DNA of 64,000 nt, taken from positions 134,073-198,072 of the forward strand of contig CAVVKA010000001.1 of the NCBI GenBank assembly GCA_963748755.1, written 5' to 3'. The first letter of the stretch is position 1; the number at the start of each line of letters is the position of its first letter. This stretch comes from Palsa-739 sp963748755. GTDB lineage: Bacteria; Actinomycetota; Thermoleophilia; Gaiellales; Gaiellaceae. The notes under the pieces were generated by a model. That model was given only the letters and a program-made list of their open reading frames with translations, was not told where the DNA came from and made no database searches. A program made the position numbers and the translations under genes. Below are positions 24,222 through 32,511 of this stretch, in pieces.

Positions 24222-25298
24222 TCATCCCTTCTTCTGCTGGGCGGACTGGACGAGGAACGTCACGAGGGCGTCGAGCTGCGGCTTCGAGAGCTGGTTCCCG
24301 AACGTCGACGGCATGACGCCTTTCGGGAACCCGGGTTGCACGTACGCGTCGGGGTCGACGATCGACTTCTGCACGAAAGCGGCGAGCGGCTGGTGCGCCT
24401 GCTGCGCATACGAGACGAGCTTGTCGAGGTCCGGCCCGACCGTGCCCGTCGACTTGGCGGCGCTCAGGGTGTGGCAGCTCGAGCAGCCGTTCGTGTTGAA
24501 GACCGAAAGGCCGGCGGCCGAGGAGGACGAGGAAGGCGGCGTCGAGGTTGTCGAGGTCGAGGTCGAGGTCGAGGCCGGCGCCGGTGCAGCCGATTTCTCC
24601 TGCTGCCGTAGCCAGGCATCGAACGCCGCAGGCGTCATCACGATCGCTTCGGTGCGCATCAGGGAATGGCCGAGGCCGCAGAGCTCGGTGCACTCGAGCG
24701 GGAACGTGCCCAGGCGAGTGGGCGTGATGTGCAGCTGCGTGACGAGCCCGGGGACGACGTCCTCCTTCTGGCCGAACTCCGGCACGAAGACGGAGTGGAT
24801 CACATCGAGCGCGCGCATGTAGAGCTCGACGGAGCGGTCCTTGGGCAGCCGCAACACCGGGCTCGTGATGTCCTTCGCGTCCGGGTAGTTGAAGGTGAAG
24901 GCGAATTGCTGGGCCGTGACGTTGACGCGAAGCGTGTCCCGCGCCTGGGCGTCGTTTCGCGAGAGGACGATGGCGCTCACGATCGCGATCGAGGTGACGA
25001 GGACGAACGGGATCGCCGTCCACGTGATCTCGAGCCCGGTGTGGCCGTGGATGGGCGGCCCGTCCTCGAAGTCGTCGTCGCGGACGCGGAAGCGAAGGAC
25101 GGCGTAGACGATCACCGCGGCGACCAGCGCGAAGATCGCGATGCAGATCACGATCACGAACCAGATGACGAAGTCGATCCGCCCGGCCTCGCGTGATGCC
25201 TGCTCGGGCAGCCACGTGGGCACGAGCGCAACGGCAGCGGCGACCCCGCCCGCAATCAGTGCAATCCCCAAGAGCGCGACGATGGAGCCCCTGCGCAT
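24222..25298 (-). CDS. ctaC: cytochrome c oxidase subunit II with fused cytochrome c (caa3)
   Basis: A 358-residue subunit II. Two TM helices (about 42-66 and 92-112) follow an N-terminal signal-like helix. The CuA domain has DVIHSVFVP and ECTELCGLGHSLM (two Cys, His, Met). A Ser/Thr/Pro linker (~240-262), encoded by a short GTCGAG-type DNA repeat, leads to a haem c domain with CSSCH near 277 and the Met ligand in the GVMPS region. The fused haem marks it as caa3-type. First gene of the operon; promoter expected in 25299-25389. Confidence 0.95.
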   Translation of the reverse strand: MRRGSIVALLGIALIAGGVAAAVALVPTWLPEQASREAGRIDFVIWFVIVICIAIFALVAAVIVYAVLRFRVRDDDFEDGPPIHGHTGLEITWTAIPFVLVTSIAIVSAIVLSRNDAQARDTLRVNVTAQQFAFTFNYPDAKDITSPVLRLPKDRSVELYMRALDVIHSVFVPEFGQKEDVVPGLVTQLHITPTRLGTFPLECTELCGLGHSLMRTEAIVMTPAAFDAWLRQQEKSAAPAPASTSTSTSTTSTPPSSSSSAAGLSVFNTNGCSSCHTLSAAKSTGTVGPDLDKLVSYAQQAHQPLAAFVQKSIVDPDAYVQPGFPKGVMPSTFGNQLSKPQLDALVTFLVQSAQQKKG

Positions 25299-25389
25299 CC
25301 GTTTCGGAGCCTAGACGAAAGCCCCGTAGGCCGAACCTCGAACCGGCCCTCGTCCGTTTCTCTTCCGGACCCCGTCAAAGGAGGAGTGC

Positions 25390-25629
25390 ATGGGTCTCGG
25401 AGTAGGACTGATACTGGCGGCCGTGGGCGCCGTGCTCGCCTTCGCCGTGAACACGACCGTGTCCGGCGTCGACATCCACACGATCGGCTGGATCTTGCTG
25501 ATCGTCGGCATCGTCGGAATCCTGTTGTCGTTGATCTTCTGGTCCTCGTGGGCCGGCCCGGGCTACTTCAGCCGCCGCCGCACCTATTACGACGAGGGCC
25601 CGGCAGGACCCGCCGGTCCCCCTTACTAG
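25390..25629 (+). CDS. DUF6458 small membrane protein
   Basis: A 79-residue protein with two TM helices (3-21 and 31-52) separated by a short loop, then a Tyr/Arg/Gly-rich tail (YFSRRRTYYDEG). It matches the actinobacterial DUF6458 pattern (MGLGVGLILAAVGAVLAFAV). A very strong Shine-Dalgarno AAAGGAGGAG lies 4-5 bases before ATG. Transcribed divergently from ctaC, ending in the hairpin at 25651-25685. Function unknown. Confidence 0.85.
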   Translation: MGLGVGLILAAVGAVLAFAVNTTVSGVDIHTIGWILLIVGIVGILLSLIFWSSWAGPGYFSRRRTYYDEGPAGPAGPPY

Positions 25630-25650
25630 AAGCTCGAAGCACGACTGAAT

Positions 25651-25685
25651 CGGACACGGCCGGTAGCTGCTACCGGCCGTGTCCG
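25651..25685. terminator. perfect 15-bp stem hairpin between convergent genes
   Basis: Stem 25651-25665 pairs perfectly with 25671-25685 around a 5-base loop (GCTGC). It lies between the ends of the DUF6458 gene (plus) and the large histidine kinase (minus), so it can serve both. There is no U-run, so it is a GC hairpin of the kind common in actinobacteria. Confidence 0.85.
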
Positions 25686-25696
25686 CACGAGACACC

Positions 25697-28600
25697 TCAG
25701 GCGAGCGGGAGCTCCAGGAAGAACGACGAGCCGGTGCGACCGTCCGAGTCGACCCAGATGCGGCCGTTCATCCGCGTCACGAGCTCCCGCGAGATGTAGA
25801 GGCCGAGGCCGGTGCCGCCCACGCCTCGGGCCAGGTTCGGGTCGAGGCGGTAGAACTTCTCGAAGATCCGGTCCTGCTCCGCAGGAGGGATCCCGAGCCC
25901 CTGGTCTGTGACGCGGAACCGCACGCGGCCGCCGCTGCGCCCGATCTCGACCTCGACCGGCCCGCCGTCGGGCGAGTACTTGATTGCATTGTCGATCAGG
26001 TTGGTGAGGATCTGGCGCAGCTTGTCCGGGTCCGCCGCGACCTCCGGCAGGCCACGCGACTTGCTCACGATGACGCCGATCCCCTGCGGCGCCCGTGCGC
26101 GCAGCACGTCCACCACCTCGTTCGCGATCGCCGCCGCGTCGCACCGCTCGATCGCAATGCTCATCCGGCCCGACTCGAGCCGGCTCGCCCAGAGGATGTC
26201 GTTCACGATGCGAGCGAGCCGGTCGGCCTCGCTGGAAACGACCTCCAGCAGCCTGTCGCGCTGCGACTCGTCGACGGCGACGTCGCGGCGGCGGAGCGTC
26301 ATCGCCGCCCCGTAGATCGCCGCGAGCGGCGTACGAAGCTCGTGCGACACCGTGGAGACGAAGTCCGTCTTCATCTGCTCGACGGCGCGCTCGTCGGTGA
26401 CGTCGCGGAACGCGTAGACGGTGCCTCCTGGGAAGCGGACTGCGGAGACCGACAGCCATCGCTCCTCTCCCTGCACCTCCACGGGCAGCGTCTGCGCGCG
26501 TGAGGCGCCGCCTGCCTGCCGCTCGGAGGCGACCGGGATCCGGGACTGCAGCGACTGCCAGTCGCCGAGCAGCTCGGCGATCGGCCGGCCGACGGCCTCC
26601 ACCGCGGGCAGGCGGAGGCTGATCGCGGCGGTGGGGTTCCAGAGCCGGACGACTCCCGCCTCGTCGACGAGGATGACACCGTCGTCGACGTACTCGAGCG
26701 CCACGGCTGCATGAGCGCGCTCCTGCGCCTCGGCGAAGAGGCGCGCGTTGTCGAGCGCAAGAGAGATCCGCCGCGCGAGCTCCATCGCCATCGCGAGGTC
26801 CGCCTCGTCGAAGCGTGGCTGGCCTTCGATCGTGCCGAGACTGATCGTGCCGAGGGTCCGCCCGCGGGCCACGAGAGGCGCGACGAGGCCGGAGGTGTTC
26901 GCAATGCGCCGGATCGCCCGCGCGTGCTTGGCGTCGTGGGCCATCGCCTCAGCCTCCGCCTGCAGGTCCGGGAGCAATTGCGGCTCGCCCGTTCGAAGAG
27001 CCACCTGGATCGGGTGCGTCGACAGCGTCGGCGGGTACTGCCCGCGCAGCTCTCGGACGAGCTCCGTCTTCTCCGGATCCGCGTGGACCGCAACGACCCA
27101 GTGGAGCTCGTCCTCCTCGTCCAGCAAGTCGATCACCAAATAGCCGGCGAGCGCGGGAACCGCGAGCTCCGCGATCGCCGCGAGTGTCCGTTCCCAGTCG
27201 AGGCTCGCGACGAGCAGCTCGTTCGCGCGGGCGAGGAAGCCGAGCTGCTCCTCGGAGCGGCTGCGGCGCGTGACGTCGGCCACGATCGCTGCGGCGGAGA
27301 CGATGACGCCGTCGTCGTCGCGCACCGGTGCGGCGCTGATCTCGAGGGTGCGCACCTCGTCGCCCGCCTCGAGCTCGCGCCGCTCGCCGACCGTCACCTC
27401 GCCCGTTTCGATCGCGCGCTCGAGCGGCCAGCCGATGGTGGCGATGCCACTCTTCCGGTGGTCGGAGCCGACGACGATCGGCGAGCCCCAGACGCGCTCG
27501 AGCTCCTCGTTCCGGAGGAGGATGCGATGGTCGACGTCGGTGATAGCGACCCCGAGCGGCAGCTGCGCGATCACCGCCTGCAGCTGCGCGAGGGAGTCCT
27601 GCGCGCGGCGGTGGAGACCGACGAGGTCGAGCGCGAGCGAGACGCGCCGCGCGAGCTCCGAGACGAGCTCGAGGTCCTCCTCTCCGTGCCTTCCCGGCTC
27701 TGCCGAGGTGACTGCGAGCACGCCGAGGCGCCTGCCCGCCGTCTCGAGCGGGACTACGATGAGCGAGCGCGACTCCATGCGGACGAGCTCCTCCTCGCCC
27801 GGCCGCGCGACCTTCTTCAGCGGCTGCTTCAGTGCGGGCCGGTGGATCGGCTTGCCGGTGCGGAAGACCTGGACGACCGGGATCCGACGATGCTGCGCGA
27901 CGTCGTAGACCGCGTCGATCTCGTCAAGGAGGGCCGAGATGCCCGGCTCCACGTGGGCGTGGGCGACGCGGACGAGCTGGCTCTCCTCGTTCCGCGCGAT
28001 GTAGACGTGGCAGCCGTCGGCGATCCGCGGCACGACGAGCTGGGGCACCCGCCGGAGGAGCTCCTCGTAGTCGAGCGTCTGGCTCAGCTGCTCCGTCGCC
28101 TCGAGCAGGAGGGCGAGCCGCGCCCGTGAGGCCTCGGCCTCGTGCCGGGCGTCCACCTCGCGCTGGGCCGCGACCGTCTCCTGCGTGATGTCGCGCGTCA
28201 CGTTGACGACGAGGTCGACGCTGCCGTCCGGCGCGAAGACGGGCGTGGCACGCAGCGCGAGCCAGCGCTCCCACTCACCCGAGCGGGCACGGATCCTGAC
28301 CACGGACGAGCTCTCGGTGCCGCCCAACGCCTGCGCGGACGGGAGGTCCTCCGACGGGACGCGCGCTCCGTCGGAGTCGAAGACCTCGTACAGCGAGTGG
28401 CGTTTCTCCGGCCCCAGCGCGACGAGCTCGTCGGCCGAGTCGAAGCCGGCGGCGCGGGCCGCAGCGTCGTTCGCGAACAAGATGCGACCGTCGCGGCTCG
28501 TCGCCGTGATCCCCTCCTCGACTGTCCTCAGGATGCTCGCGAGCTGTTCGCTCGACTCGTGCAGCGCGTGCTGCGCCCGAGTCCGCTCGGCCACGGACGC

Positions 28601-29281
28601 GAGGTGGTTGGCGATCGTGCGTGACAGCAGCACCTCGCGGTCGCTCCAGTCGTGCGGCGCGTCGCGGTAGAGCATGAACCTCCCGAGCAGGCGCCCGCCT
28701 CGCACCAGCGGGATGAAGGCGAGCGCCCCGATGCCCTCCTTGCGGAGGACGCGCTCGAGCGCCGCCTCGAATCCGGCGCCCGCGACGTCGTCGACGAGCA
28801 CGGGCTGCGGGTCCACGACGTCGGGCGGCCATGGGGAGTGTCCCTCGGTGGCGGCGCGATAGCGGTCGGAGAGGCCGCGCCAGGCGCGGAAGCGGAACAC
28901 GCCGTCGTCGTCGGCGAGCAGGACGGAGGCCCGGTCGGCTCCGGTCGCTTCGACGAGCGCCTCGAGTGCCGCCTCGAGCACTTCGTCGAGCGCCTGCGCG
29001 CCGGCGACGGCATCGGCGAAGCGGTACACGGCGTCGAGGTCGCGAAGCCGCCAGCGCAACTCCTCGCGCTCGCTCACGTCGCGGGCCGTCCCGAGCATGA
29101 AGCGAAGCTCGCCGTCCTCGTTGTGGACCGAGGATCCGTTCACCTCGAACCACGCATAGCTGCCACCGGCGCGGCGGATCCTGATCGTGACGGCGTCGAC
29201 GTCGGTCCCGGTGGCGACCTCGTTCCAGGCCTCTGTGGCGAGCCTCACGTCGTCGGGATGGAGCAGCTCGATGATCGCCAC
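25697..29281 (-). CDS. multi-domain PAS/GAF sensor histidine kinase
   Basis: At least 1194 residues. Order from GTG 29281: remainder of PAS 1 (1-75), GAF 1 (~85-235), PAS 2 (~245-370), GAF 2 (~385-560), PAS 3 (~570-690), GAF 3 (~700-860), PAS 4 (~865-965), HisKA with phospho-acceptor His in SHELRTP near 980, and HATPase_c with N box DNAIKYS and G boxes DQGLGIPP and GGTGLGLYI. No TM helix: a cytoplasmic sensor. PAS 1 is cut at this GTG. In-frame sequence continuing to at least 29437 (a CTG) completes the domain, without ATG, GTG or TTG. No response regulator is adjacent (orphan). Confidence 0.92.
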   Translation of the reverse strand: MAIIELLHPDDVRLATEAWNEVATGTDVDAVTIRIRRAGGSYAWFEVNGSSVHNEDGELRFMLGTARDVSEREELRWRLRDLDAVYRFADAVAGAQALDEVLEAALEALVEATGADRASVLLADDDGVFRFRAWRGLSDRYRAATEGHSPWPPDVVDPQPVLVDDVAGAGFEAALERVLRKEGIGALAFIPLVRGGRLLGRFMLYRDAPHDWSDREVLLSRTIANHLASVAERTRAQHALHESSEQLASILRTVEEGITATSRDGRILFANDAAARAAGFDSADELVALGPEKRHSLYEVFDSDGARVPSEDLPSAQALGGTESSSVVRIRARSGEWERWLALRATPVFAPDGSVDLVVNVTRDITQETVAAQREVDARHEAEASRARLALLLEATEQLSQTLDYEELLRRVPQLVVPRIADGCHVYIARNEESQLVRVAHAHVEPGISALLDEIDAVYDVAQHRRIPVVQVFRTGKPIHRPALKQPLKKVARPGEEELVRMESRSLIVVPLETAGRRLGVLAVTSAEPGRHGEEDLELVSELARRVSLALDLVGLHRRAQDSLAQLQAVIAQLPLGVAITDVDHRILLRNEELERVWGSPIVVGSDHRKSGIATIGWPLERAIETGEVTVGERRELEAGDEVRTLEISAAPVRDDDGVIVSAAAIVADVTRRSRSEEQLGFLARANELLVASLDWERTLAAIAELAVPALAGYLVIDLLDEEDELHWVVAVHADPEKTELVRELRGQYPPTLSTHPIQVALRTGEPQLLPDLQAEAEAMAHDAKHARAIRRIANTSGLVAPLVARGRTLGTISLGTIEGQPRFDEADLAMAMELARRISLALDNARLFAEAQERAHAAVALEYVDDGVILVDEAGVVRLWNPTAAISLRLPAVEAVGRPIAELLGDWQSLQSRIPVASERQAGGASRAQTLPVEVQGEERWLSVSAVRFPGGTVYAFRDVTDERAVEQMKTDFVSTVSHELRTPLAAIYGAAMTLRRRDVAVDESQRDRLLEVVSSEADRLARIVNDILWASRLESGRMSIAIERCDAAAIANEVVDVLRARAPQGIGVIVSKSRGLPEVAADPDKLRQILTNLIDNAIKYSPDGGPVEVEIGRSGGRVRFRVTDQGLGIPPAEQDRIFEKFYRLDPNLARGVGGTGLGLYISRELVTRMNGRIWVDSDGRTGSSFFLELPLA

Positions 29282-29587
29282 GCCGGGAAGCTCGGTCGGC
29301 TCCCACCCGAGATGCGCCCACGACGGGGAGGCGTAGACGATCGCGCCCGCCAGGTCGCAGAGCGTGACGAGGTCGTGCGAGCGCTCGACGACGAGACGAC
29401 GGACGGCGTCGTCGACGCTCTCGGCCGTGGTCGCCAGCGGCTCGGTCCCACTACTCGTCGTTCAGCCCCCCAATCAGGACTCCGTCGCGTCGCAGTCTGC
29501 CCGATCCGGCGGCCGACGGCCAGGGCGCGAGGTTGGCGGGCGGGGACTTCCCTCGTAAGATCGCGCCGAGGCCGAAAAGGAGCAGGG

Positions 29588-30553
29588 ATGACCGACGGGG
29601 ACGAGCTCGAGCTCCCTACCTTCGGGATGCGGATCGTGTTTCTCCGGCGCGCGGCGGCGACGGGCGGCGAGTTGCTCGAGTACGAGGTCCACGGGCGGCC
29701 GCGCGGGTTTCCGGCACAGGCGCACGTGCACCCGCAGCAGTCGGAGCGCCACGAGGCGCTCAGCGGATCGCTGCTGGTGAAGCTCGACGGCGCCACCCGG
29801 GTGCTCGGCCCCGGCGAGTCGATCGAGATTCCGCCCGGCAAGGCACATCGCCACTATGCCGCGGGCGAGGTCGACGGCCACGTTCGAGTCACGCTCCGTC
29901 CGGCGCTCCGCACCGAGCACTTGCTCGAACGTCTCGCCGAGCTCGACGCTGCCGGCGAAGTGACGAAGGGCGGCTACCTGAAGCCGCTCGCGGCGGCGCG
30001 GCTGATCCTCGACTTCCCCGACGAGGGACGGGCGGCGCAACCGCCGGCCGCAGTGCAGCGCGCGCTGGCGCGCGGCATCTCCTGGATCGCAGACGGTCGA
30101 GGCGAGTACCTGTTCGTGGACGAGTGGGACGTGGCCGCACCGCCCGAGGCAGTGTTCGACCTCATCGCGGACGCCCGCACCTATCCATCGTGGTGGCGAC
30201 CGGTCTACATCGACGTCGAGAGCGAGGGCGAGCCGGCGCTCGGCACCGCCTCGACGCAGCACTTCAAGGGAAGGCTGCCGTACCACCTCAGGACACGTTC
30301 GACGATCACGGTCTACGACCGGCCTCACCGGATCGGTGCCAACGTGGTCGGCGACTTGAGTGGGCGTGGGCTGTGGACCCTCACCCCGAAGAACGGCGGC
30401 ACGCACGTGCGCTTCGACTGGTCCGTGCTCGCGGACAAGCCCGTGCTGCGACTTCTCACGCCGGTGCTACGCCCCGCGTTCCGCTGGAATCACGCCTGGG
30501 CGATCGCACGGGCCAAGGAGGGCCTCGAGCCGGCGGCGCGCGCGCAGAGTTGA
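29588..30553 (+). CDS. cupin plus SRPBCC (polyketide cyclase-like) fusion protein
   Basis: A 321-residue protein. Residues ~1-115 are a cupin barrel with HVHPQQSERHEALSG (metal-ligand-like His and Glu) and PPGKAHRHYA. Residues ~165-310 are an SRPBCC/START-like domain, with DVAAPPEAVFDLIADARTYPSWW at the front and a long C-terminal helix. The start ATG follows GAGCAGGG. A hydrophobic-ligand-binding enzyme or carrier is likely, substrate unknown. It is divergent from the large kinase. Confidence 0.8.
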   Translation: MTDGDELELPTFGMRIVFLRRAAATGGELLEYEVHGRPRGFPAQAHVHPQQSERHEALSGSLLVKLDGATRVLGPGESIEIPPGKAHRHYAAGEVDGHVRVTLRPALRTEHLLERLAELDAAGEVTKGGYLKPLAAARLILDFPDEGRAAQPPAAVQRALARGISWIADGRGEYLFVDEWDVAAPPEAVFDLIADARTYPSWWRPVYIDVESEGEPALGTASTQHFKGRLPYHLRTRSTITVYDRPHRIGANVVGDLSGRGLWTLTPKNGGTHVRFDWSVLADKPVLRLLTPVLRPAFRWNHAWAIARAKEGLEPAARAQS

Positions 30554-30730
30554 GACCGCGCCGGTCCGGAGACTACTTGGGCCAGCGCGGGATACCGGTA
30601 CGGCCGTAGGCGCGGCCAACCACGATCCGCACCATCCGCTTCGCGAGCGGCTTCGGCCCGCGCGACGCGGCCCGCATGGTCGCACTGATCCGGGCGGCCC
30701 TGAAGAGAGACGAGGTGAGGCTCATGAAGG

Positions 30731-31120
30731 TCAGCCCTCGGCTGCAGCTTCGTCCGCGCTGTCGGGCTCGAGGATGAAGGTCTCGATCGAAAGGTCGGGG
30801 TCGACGTGGACCTGGGAGAGGAAGCCGACCACCTTGCGGCCGAGCGCTTGTTCGACGGCGTCGCAGAACGCCACGCGCATCGTCTCCTGAAATGCGTTTC
30901 TCGTCTCACGGACGGTGTCGAAGCGGCCGGCGTCGATCAGTGTCCGCTCGACGGTGGTGTAGATGTCTTCGAGAAAGCAGATGACGTAGTCGGAGCCCAT
31001 CACCGTCCGCGTGCGTGTGGCGCCGCGTCCGTAGTGGGTGCGGTGCAGGCCGGCGATCGTGTTCGAGATCGTTGCGGCAGCTTTGCCGCGCTCCTGCGCG
31101 CCGTGCGGTTGGCCGTCCAC
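30731..31120 (-). CDS. DUF2294 domain protein
   Basis: About 129 residues from GTG 31120, preceded by AGAGG. The body matches DUF2294: an N-terminal helix, GRGATRTRTVMGSDYVICFLEDIYTTVERTLI, then R-x5-F and a C-terminal GRKVVGFLSQVHVDPDLSIETFIL. An upstream ATG at 31216 would add a Pro/Arg-rich stretch not typical of the family. Function unknown; relatives occur near stress and respiratory genes. It ends in an acidic tail. Confidence 0.75.
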   Translation of the reverse strand: MDGQPHGAQERGKAAATISNTIAGLHRTHYGRGATRTRTVMGSDYVICFLEDIYTTVERTLIDAGRFDTVRETRNAFQETMRVAFCDAVEQALGRKVVGFLSQVHVDPDLSIETFILEPDSADEAAAEG

Positions 31121-31408
31121 CGGGCCTCTGTTTCCCTTCCGCTCCTCGGGTCTCGGCGCCCAGGAGGAAGAAGGAGCGAAAATGAAGCCGCCTGGAGGGC
31201 GTTGCTGCCTGCACATCGTAGCCGCCTCTCGAGCCGACAGCCGAATCCGTTATGCGGTTTCGCCCGTTCGCGGATAGGATCGTCTTGGTGGGGGTGCGCC
31301 AGGCGGTAGCGCCCGCACTCGCAGCACGTGACGGGGAGCGGTAGGGGTCCTTGGGGCTCGGGGCCGATCCCTCGGTCGAAGAAACGCCGATCGAGGAGGT
31401 CTGCTCGA

Positions 31409-31798
31409 GTGTCCGTACCGCAACACACCGACGGAGCGCCCGCAGCCGACGGCGACGGCGGTGCGTCTGGTGCGCGGAGGCAGGTGCTCTTCCGCGATCT
31501 GAACGAGGAGATTCGACGGATCGCTGACAGCTTCGACGCCGACGAGGCGCTCGAGCTCTGTTGCGAGTGCGAGCTCGGAGAGTGCCGCGCGCGCGTGTTC
31601 GTCTCGCATCAGCAGTACGAGGCTGTGCGCCGCTTTCCGACACGGTTCCTGGTCCTGGCTGAACACGTCGGCCCGGAAGACCGGATCGTGGAGGTGCTGT
31701 CGAGGACGGATTCGGTCGTCGTCGAGAAGGTAGGTGTCGGCGCGCGGACGGCGATCCTGGGTGATTCGCGTAAGCGTGTCGCGGACGGTCGCGTCTGA
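31409..31798 (+). CDS. conserved hypothetical protein with CECELGEC motif
   Basis: A 129-residue protein. GTG at 31409 has an AGGAGG Shine-Dalgarno at 31394-31399, nine bases upstream, which favours it over the ATG at 31328. The core has EEIRRIADSFDADEALELCCECELGECRARV, then FPTRFLVLAEHVGPEDRIVE and DSVVVEK. The Cys pairs (CCEC, GEC) look like a small metal site. Similar unnamed proteins are common in actinobacteria. It overlaps the next gene by one base. Confidence 0.65.
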   Translation: MSVPQHTDGAPAADGDGGASGARRQVLFRDLNEEIRRIADSFDADEALELCCECELGECRARVFVSHQQYEAVRRFPTRFLVLAEHVGPEDRIVEVLSRTDSVVVEKVGVGARTAILGDSRKRVADGRV

Positions 31799-32127
31799 TG
31801 AGCTCTGCGCCCGCCAGAAGCCGAGAAGCAGTCGATTCGCGCCGGGTCGAGACGCGGCCGCGCCTGCTGTTCTTCTTCTCGCCAACCTCCGGGCCCTCGC
31901 GCCGTGTCGAGGGATTCCTGGCTCAAGTCCTCCAGCGCCGAGCCAACCACTCGAGCTTCCAGCTCGTGCGCGTCGACACCGACCGGCGTCCCGACCTCGT
32001 CGAGCGCCTGCAGGTCACGGAGATCCCCACGCTCCTCGTGGTCGCAGAAGGTCGCGTCCGCGAGCGCATCGTCAGACCGTCCGGCTGCGTCGAGATCTCG
32101 AAGCGGCTCGCTCCGTGGCTGAGATAG
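31798..32127 (+). CDS. thioredoxin-fold protein lacking the CxxC active site
   Basis: A 109-residue protein with a thioredoxin pattern: LLFFFSPTSGPSRRVEGFLAQ, VRVDTDRRPDLVERLQVTEIPTLLVV (cis-Pro kept) and a final helix. The active-site cysteines are replaced by Ser31 and Ser34 (SGPS), so no thiol-disulfide chemistry is expected. The ATG overlaps the previous gene's stop by one base, so they are co-translated. Possibly a binding module for the Cys-rich partner; this is inference. Confidence 0.7.
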   Translation: MSSAPARSREAVDSRRVETRPRLLFFFSPTSGPSRRVEGFLAQVLQRRANHSSFQLVRVDTDRRPDLVERLQVTEIPTLLVVAEGRVRERIVRPSGCVEISKRLAPWLR

Positions 32128-32361
32128 CTGCGGGCCTGACGACTCCCGCGAATCCCGTCGATCAGATCCCATTTGACCCATCCGGCGAGCAGCCGCGGCG
32201 ACTTCCCAGAAGCCTTGTTTGCCGGAACTTTCTCATGGCCGTGCAGGGATCGAACCTGGGTCCACACCGATCTGACGATCCTCGGTCGGCTCGCGCTAGA
32301 ACGCGCAAGAGCGCGAGCCTTTCCGCTTGCGGCGTAGCGCAAGCGCCCTACGGCTCCACCC
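32128..32361. other. non-coding stretch with tRNA fragment and hairpins
   Basis: No convincing gene. It holds the tRNA-Lys 3'-end copy (32237-32258), a 9-bp perfect hairpin (32289-32297 with 32310-32318) and a 7-bp one (GCTTGCG/CGCAAGC) just after. The short ORF annotated at 32362 follows. Confidence 0.6.
32237..32258 (-). repeat. tRNA-Lys 3'-end fragment, candidate attachment-site remnant
   Basis: 22 bp identical to the T-arm and acceptor 3' half of the intact tRNA-Lys gene (44963-44984), in the same orientation; similarity extends four bases further with one gap. No other tRNA parts are present, so it is not a gene. A direct repeat of a tRNA 3' end is the classical scar of tRNA-targeted integration. 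Confidence 0.7.
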
Positions 32362-32484
32362 ATGGCAAAGATCGGGGCCGCGCTCTCGGCAGTCGTAGTT
32401 GTTCTCTGGCTCGTGATGATGGTGACGCCGGAACACACGAATGACGCCAGCCACCTTGCTGCAGGTCTATTTGCCCCACGGTAG
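32362..32484 (+). CDS. possible 40-aa single-TM peptide
   Basis: ATG at 32362 to TAG at 32484, encoding MAKIGAALSAVVVVLWLVMM and a polar tail. It has one clear TM helix near the start, typical of small membrane peptides. The Shine-Dalgarno is weak. It lies 27 bp before the desaturase gene on the same strand. It could be real or chance. Confidence 0.35.
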   Translation: MAKIGAALSAVVVVLWLVMMVTPEHTNDASHLAAGLFAPR

Positions 32485-32511
32485 CGCGGAGATTCGGCTA
32501 CAACGGCTCTG

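Noticed and set aside
24530..24600. short GTCGAG tandem repeat as a regulatory or CRISPR-like array
   Set aside because: It encodes the Ser/Thr linker of oxidase subunit II; no spacers.
31182..31277. 31-aa frame with a good AAGGAG site
   Set aside because: Too short, no hydrophobic or conserved pattern; on the opposite strand of the DUF2294 gene's upstream region.
32237..32330. second tRNA gene
   Set aside because: Only the T-arm and 3' acceptor half match; no anticodon or D-arm can be folded.
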